Assembly: GCA_028687395.1 (NCBI GenBank)
Contig: JAQUAE010000038.1
Location: 1-10,065 of the forward strand
Length of the DNA: 10,065 nt
Reading direction: 5' to 3'
Source of the DNA: Anaerolineales bacterium
GTDB taxonomy: Bacteria > Chloroflexota > Anaerolineae > Anaerolineales > UBA4823
The notes under the pieces are model-generated. The model was not told where the DNA came from, searched no databases, and worked only from the letters and a program-made list of their open reading frames with translations. This document shows, in pieces, positions 8,188 to 10,065 of the stretch (position 1 is the stretch's first letter; each line of letters starts with the position of its first letter). Position numbers and translations under genes: made by a program.

Positions 8188-8193
8188 CTCCTT
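8188..8193 (-). promoter_or_regulatory. mreB ribosome binding site that decides the TTG start
   Basis: The minus strand reads AAGGAG, then 6 nt (CACAAT), then TTG. This is the strongest ribosome site on the mreB side and fixes the start at 8181 rather than at the ATG nine codons later. Confidence 0.8.
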
Positions 8194-8233
8194 GGTAGTT
8201 GGGGTAAAGCAGCAACGGACAGGGTCAACTACC
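8194..8233 (-). promoter_or_regulatory. mreB leader stem-loop abutting the ribosome binding site
   Basis: In the mreB leader, GGTAGTTG (8233-8226) and CAACTACC (8201-8194) form a perfect 8-bp stem around a 24-nt loop. The 3' arm ends at the base next to the AAGGAG site, so the stem could stack beside it, hold it open, or hinder 30S access. The element is seen directly; a regulatory role is inferred. Confidence 0.5.
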
Positions 8234-8303
8234 GGATTGCGTTGTTTTTATGAGCGTATGTGCGAACTTTGTTCAGCCAACCCACACCAAAACACCGTTG
8301 CGG

Positions 8304-8312
8304 ATTATACCA
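8304..8312 (-). promoter_or_regulatory. Extended -10 promoter for mreBCD-mrdA
   Basis: The minus strand reads TGGTATAAT, a perfect extended -10, preceded by a run of seven A residues (8325-8319). No good -35 is present. Transcription would start near 8297, giving a leader of about 115 nt that contains the hairpin next to the mreB ribosome site. Confidence 0.6.
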
Positions 8313-8381
8313 TTGAACTTTTTTTCTCGATCCGGCACCCATTTTAAGGTGCGCCAGCCGTTTTTCACAGGCTAAAATCCC

Positions 8382-8403
8382 TTTCTTAACCATTTTCTTA
8401 ACC
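8382..8403. repeat. 10-bp direct tandem repeat, 12-bp period
   Basis: TTTCTTAACC occurs at 8382-8391 and again at 8394-8403, separated by 2 bp (GGTTAAGAAA twice on the other strand). Spacing close to one helical turn places both copies on the same DNA face, as in dimeric regulator sites. It lies about 70-100 bp upstream of both divergent promoters. Confidence 0.5.
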
Positions 8404-8417
8404 GCCTGATAGCCAAA

Positions 8418-8436
8418 AGGGGGTAGGATACCCCCT
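8418..8436. repeat. Perfect 8-3-8 inverted repeat, operator-like
   Basis: AGGGGGTA (8418-8425) and TACCCCCT (8429-8436) are perfect inverted arms around GGA. No T-run follows on the plus strand and only a weak TTT follows on the minus strand, so a protein-binding site is at least as likely as a terminator. It lies between the two divergent promoters, about 50 bp upstream of the glmS -10 box. Confidence 0.5.
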
Positions 8437-8464
8437 GGATCACCCGTCGCAGCTCGTAACGGCG

Positions 8465-8492
8465 TCCACAGGCTGTGAAGTTCAAGTATAAT
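8465..8492 (+). promoter_or_regulatory. Predicted glmS promoter
   Basis: A perfect TATAAT lies at 8487-8492, with a 4-of-6 match to the -35 consensus (TCCACA, 8465-8470) 16 bp upstream. Transcription would start near 8499, leaving about 57 nt before the ribozyme cleavage site. An inverted repeat, CACAG-G-CTGTG (8467-8477), overlaps the -35 element. Confidence 0.55.
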
Positions 8493-8518
8493 GGCCGCGC
8501 AAACCGCGAATACAAGAC

Positions 8519-8526
8519 AGGAGGTG
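8519..8526 (+). promoter_or_regulatory. Strong Shine-Dalgarno-like sequence without a gene, upstream of the ribozyme
   Basis: AGGAGGTG matches the 16S rRNA 3' end very well, but no ATG, GTG or TTG follows at usable spacing and the ribozyme begins about 30 nt downstream. It may be chance, a 30S docking site in the leader fragment, or the remains of a start region. Confidence 0.3.
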
Positions 8527-8550
8527 CAATCAAACAATCTTACTCAGGGA

Positions 8551-8800
8551 AAGAGAGCGCATGGGCCACACTCCGAAGCCGGGTGTGGTTGACGAGGACG
8601 AGGGTTCCTCTCCGCGAGGAGGGGTTAACCGGCTTGAACGCAGCACGAGCGCAGCAGTGAGCCGGGAAAATCGAAGGATCAGCGGATGCCCTCCGGGTGC
8701 GCCATCACCCGTCACCTTTCCCTCCAAATTAATCTCCAGGACAACACCGCCGGGCGACCAGCGGGCAAAACGCTGGAGAGTGGCGACTAAAGGCTGGTAA
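8551..8800 (+). ncRNA. glmS ribozyme: glmS ribozyme (glucosamine-6-phosphate-activated self-cleaving riboswitch)
   Basis: Binds glucosamine-6-phosphate as a catalytic cofactor and cleaves the glmS mRNA leader, lowering GlmS synthesis. The elements match the Bacillus ribozyme as I remember it, in the same order. A|GCGC gives the predicted cleavage between 8556 and 8557. P1 is 8566-8573 with 8581-8588. The invariant GTTGACGAGGA (8588-8598) should include the catalytic guanine known as G40. P2 is GAGGG 8600-8604 with CCCTC 8689-8693. The core ATCGAA...GCGGATG (8670-8688) has the same 19-nt length as in B. subtilis. P2.2 forms between CGC 8558-8560 and GCG 8682-8684. P3 is CGGGTG 8694-8699 with CACCCG 8706-8711. 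A P4-like region follows but is divergent and its 3' limit is approximate. The position directly upstream of glmS confirms the call. Confidence 0.93.
8607..8669 (+). other. 63-nt structured insertion in the glmS ribozyme between P2 and the core
   Basis: The Bacillus ribozyme goes from the P2 5' strand through UU straight into AUCGAA. Here 63 GC-rich nucleotides intervene. They can form a small hairpin (CCTC 8607-8610 with GAGG 8616-8619) and a larger one (CCGGCT 8629-8634 with AGCCGG 8660-8665, perfect 6 bp, 25-nt loop). The palindrome GGTTAACC (8623-8630) lies between them. Everything on both sides aligns without gaps, so this reads as a peripheral insertion rather than decay. Confidence 0.75.
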
Positions 8801-8803
8801 TCC

Positions 8804-8849
8804 AGCGCCCGGTGAGCGGAGTCTCAAGCTGCGCTCGCCGGAGGGCGCT
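8804..8849 (+). repeat. 15-bp hairpin between ribozyme and glmS start
   Basis: AGCGCCC (8804-8810) pairs with GGGCGCT (8843-8849). Above a 3-nt bulge (8840-8842), GGTGAGCG (8811-8818) pairs with CGCTCGCC (8832-8839) with one G-U, closing a 13-nt loop. No U-run follows, so it is not an intrinsic terminator. It would remain on the 3' cleavage fragment that carries glmS. Confidence 0.6.
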
Positions 8850-8880
8850 CGTGATTGCCCAGCCAAACCTGAAATGTGAT

Positions 8881-8886
8881 GGAGGG
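8881..8886 (+). promoter_or_regulatory. glmS ribosome binding site
   Basis: GGAGGG lies 7 nt before the ATG at 8894 and fixes the start so that Cys2 follows Met1, as GlmS processing requires. It lies outside the ribozyme, so control would act through mRNA cleavage rather than by masking this site. Confidence 0.85.
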
Positions 8887-8893
8887 ATCTTCC

Positions 8894-10065
8894 ATGTGTG
8901 GCATAGTTGGCTACATCGGCGAGCGCGACGCCACGCCGATCATCCTCAACGGCCTCAAGCGGCTGGAGTACCGCGGCTACGACTCGGCCGGCATGGCAAT
9001 TCTCGAGAACGGACACATCGAGGTGCGCCGCGACGCCGGCAAGCTGGCGCACCTGGCGGCGCTGCTCGACGAACAGCCCGTACACGGCCGCACCGGCATC
9101 GGGCACACCCGCTGGGCGACTCACGGCGAGCCCAGCGCCCGCAACGCCCACCCCCACCTGGGCATGACCGGCCAGGTCGTCCTGGTGCACAACGGCATCG
9201 TGGAGAACTTCCTCGAGCTGCGCGAGGAGCTGCTCGCCGAAGGCGCGGTCTTCAAGTCGGACACCGACACCGAGGTGATCGTCCACCTGATCGAGCGCTC
9301 GCTGGCAAGTGAAGGCGGCTTGCTGGAAGCTACCCGCCGCGCCATCCGCATGCTCAAGGGCGCCCATGGCATCGTGGTGCTCTCCACGCTGGAGCCGGAT
9401 AAGATCATCGCCGCCCGCGTCGGCAACGCCGGCGGGGTGGTCATCGGGCAAGGGGAGGGCGAGATGTACGTCGCCTCCGACCTGCCCGCCATCCTGGAGC
9501 ACACCTGCCGGGTGGTGTTCCTCGAATCACAGCAAATCGCCTCGGTCAGCCGGCAGGGGTTAGAGTTGTACACTCTGTCCGGCGAGCCGGTGCCCTACAC
9601 TTTCCACACCGTCCCCTGGGACCCGGTGGCAGCCGAGAAGGGCGAGTATCGCCACTTCATGCAAAAGGAAATCCACGAGCAGGTGCGTTCCCTGACCGAC
9701 ACCATCGCCGGGCGCGTCGATTTCGAGGCAGCGCGCATCCGCCTGCCGGAGCTCAACCTGACCCCCGAGCTGGCCAGGCGCATCCGCAAGATCTTCATCA
9801 CCGCCTGCGGCACCGCCTCCCACGCTGCGATGGTGGGCAAGGTGCTCATCGAGCGCATCGCCCGCATCCCCGTTGAGGTGGACATCGCCTCCGAGTTCCG
9901 CTACCGCGACCCCATCCTGGACGAGGACACGGTGACGCTGGTCATCAGCCAGTCGGGAGAGACCGCCGACACGCTGGCCGCTATGGAGGAGGCGCGGCGC
10001 AAGCGCTCGATCCTGTGGTCGATCGTCAACGTCATCGGCTCGCAGGCGATGCGCATCGCCGACGG
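8894..10065 (+). CDS. glmS: Glutamine-fructose-6-phosphate aminotransferase, N-terminal part (runs off the right edge)
   Basis: Makes glucosamine-6-phosphate from fructose-6-phosphate and glutamine, the entry step to UDP-GlcNAc and peptidoglycan. The 390 visible residues of a family protein near 610 start MCGIVGYIG. Cys2 becomes the N-terminal nucleophile after Met removal. The class II glutaminase domain shows LEYRGYDSAG (24-33), HTRWATHG (71-78), HNGIVEN (99-105) and KSDTDTE (121-127). YRHFMQKEIHEQ (252-263) leads into the first sugar-isomerase (SIS) domain, with CGTASHA (305-311) and SQSGETADTLA (352-362). The second SIS domain and C-terminus are outside the window. The family loop ARxGSPLVIG is replaced by ARVGNAGGVVIG (174-185), about two residues longer. 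Expression is probably controlled by the ribozyme in the leader. Confidence 0.97.
   Translation, partial: MCGIVGYIGERDATPIILNGLKRLEYRGYDSAGMAILENGHIEVRRDAGKLAHLAALLDEQPVHGRTGIGHTRWATHGEPSARNAHPHLGMTGQVVLVHNGIVENFLELREELLAEGAVFKSDTDTEVIVHLIERSLASEGGLLEATRRAIRMLKGAHGIVVLSTLEPDKIIAARVGNAGGVVIGQGEGEMYVASDLPAILEHTCRVVFLESQQIASVSRQGLELYTLSGEPVPYTFHTVPWDPVAAEKGEYRHFMQKEIHEQVRSLTDTIAGRVDFEAARIRLPELNLTPELARRIRKIFITACGTASHAAMVGKVLIERIARIPVEVDIASEFRYRDPILDEDTVTLVISQSGETADTLAAMEEARRKRSILWSIVNVIGSQAMRIAD

Larger units (their letters stand above)
8182..8893. other. Divergent regulatory region between mreB and glmS
   Basis: These 712 bases contain no credible gene. From the mreB side they hold the mreB ribosome site and leader hairpin, an extended -10 promoter, a 10-bp tandem repeat, an 8-3-8 inverted repeat, a glmS promoter overlapping a small inverted repeat, the glmS ribozyme, a further large hairpin and the glmS ribosome site. 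The stretch is richer in A and T around 8300-8410 than the coding DNA. ORFs here (for example minus 8229-8537, plus 8475-8660 and 8561-8800) cross promoters or the ribozyme and resemble no protein I know. Confidence 0.85.

Noticed and set aside
8418..8436. Intrinsic terminator
   Set aside because: The stem is only 8 bp with a triloop, lacks a U-run on the plus strand, has only a weak one on the minus strand, and no gene ends beside it.
8229..8537. 102-codon minus-strand ORF across the mreB-glmS gap, with a hydrophobic N-terminus
   Set aside because: TTG start without a ribosome site. It reads through both promoters and the inverted repeats, and the product resembles nothing I recognise.
8475..8660. 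Plus-strand 61-codon ORF containing the orphan Shine-Dalgarno, as a possible leader peptide
   Set aside because: Its start lies upstream of the predicted transcription start and the frame runs into the ribozyme, whose RNA structure explains the sequence.
8561..8800. Plus-strand 79-codon ORF with ATG at 8561
   Set aside because: It lies entirely within the ribozyme. The ATG is part of the cleavage-site/P1 linker and no ribosome site precedes it.
8804..8810. Second AGCGCC-type motif as an alternative ribozyme cleavage site
   Set aside because: No P1 hairpin, GTTGACGAGGA segment or core follows. It is the arm of the downstream hairpin.
8729..9502. 257-codon minus-strand ORF opposite glmS
   Set aside because: Antisense shadow of the GC-rich glmS gene. 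Its composition (repeated Asp, Val, His, Gln) is typical of a reverse-frame reading.

Overview
The window holds an almost gap-free minus-strand cell-shape and division-site cluster and, divergent from it, the start of glmS on the plus strand. I read it as a chromosomal segment of a GC-rich, probably rod-shaped or filamentous bacterium. Chloroflexota (Anaerolineae-like) is my best guess from the style of the MreB, GlmS and GltX proteins and from the combined mre/mrd/min/rodA order. That is inference, since no phylogenetic marker was compared. No mobile element, CRISPR array, tRNA or rRNA is visible.

Layout, in the direction of transcription on the minus strand: mreB (8181-7114, TTG start), mreC (7109-6264), mreD (6239-5739), mrdA/PBP2 (5742-3667, ATGA overlap with mreD), a short gap with an extended -10 promoter, minC (3609-2896), minD (2871-2068), minE (2063-1797), rodA (1784-681), and the first 209 codons of gltX (628-1, running off the left edge). 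Together they encode the elongation machinery (MreB filaments, the MreCD membrane scaffold, the PBP2 transpeptidase and the RodA glycosyltransferase) and the Min system that stops division near the poles. On the plus strand, glmS (8894 to the right edge) makes glucosamine-6-phosphate, the first committed precursor of the same cell wall.

The 712-base region between mreB and glmS (8182-8893) is the most interesting part. Upstream of glmS lies a clear glmS ribozyme (about 8556-8800). It has the AGCGC cleavage-site element, a P1 hairpin followed by the GTTGACGAGGA segment, P2, the ATCGAA...GCGGATG core and P3, in the known order. It carries a 63-nucleotide structured insertion between the 5' strand of P2 and the core, an altered base at the P2.2 junction, and a 3' domain that does not match the Bacillus P4 domain in sequence. 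A further 15-bp hairpin lies between the ribozyme and the glmS ribosome binding site. glmS is therefore expected to be repressed by its own product through mRNA self-cleavage. The mreB side has an extended -10 promoter and a leader hairpin directly abutting the ribosome binding site. Between the two promoters are an 8-3-8 inverted repeat and a 10-bp tandem repeat, both candidate protein-binding sites.
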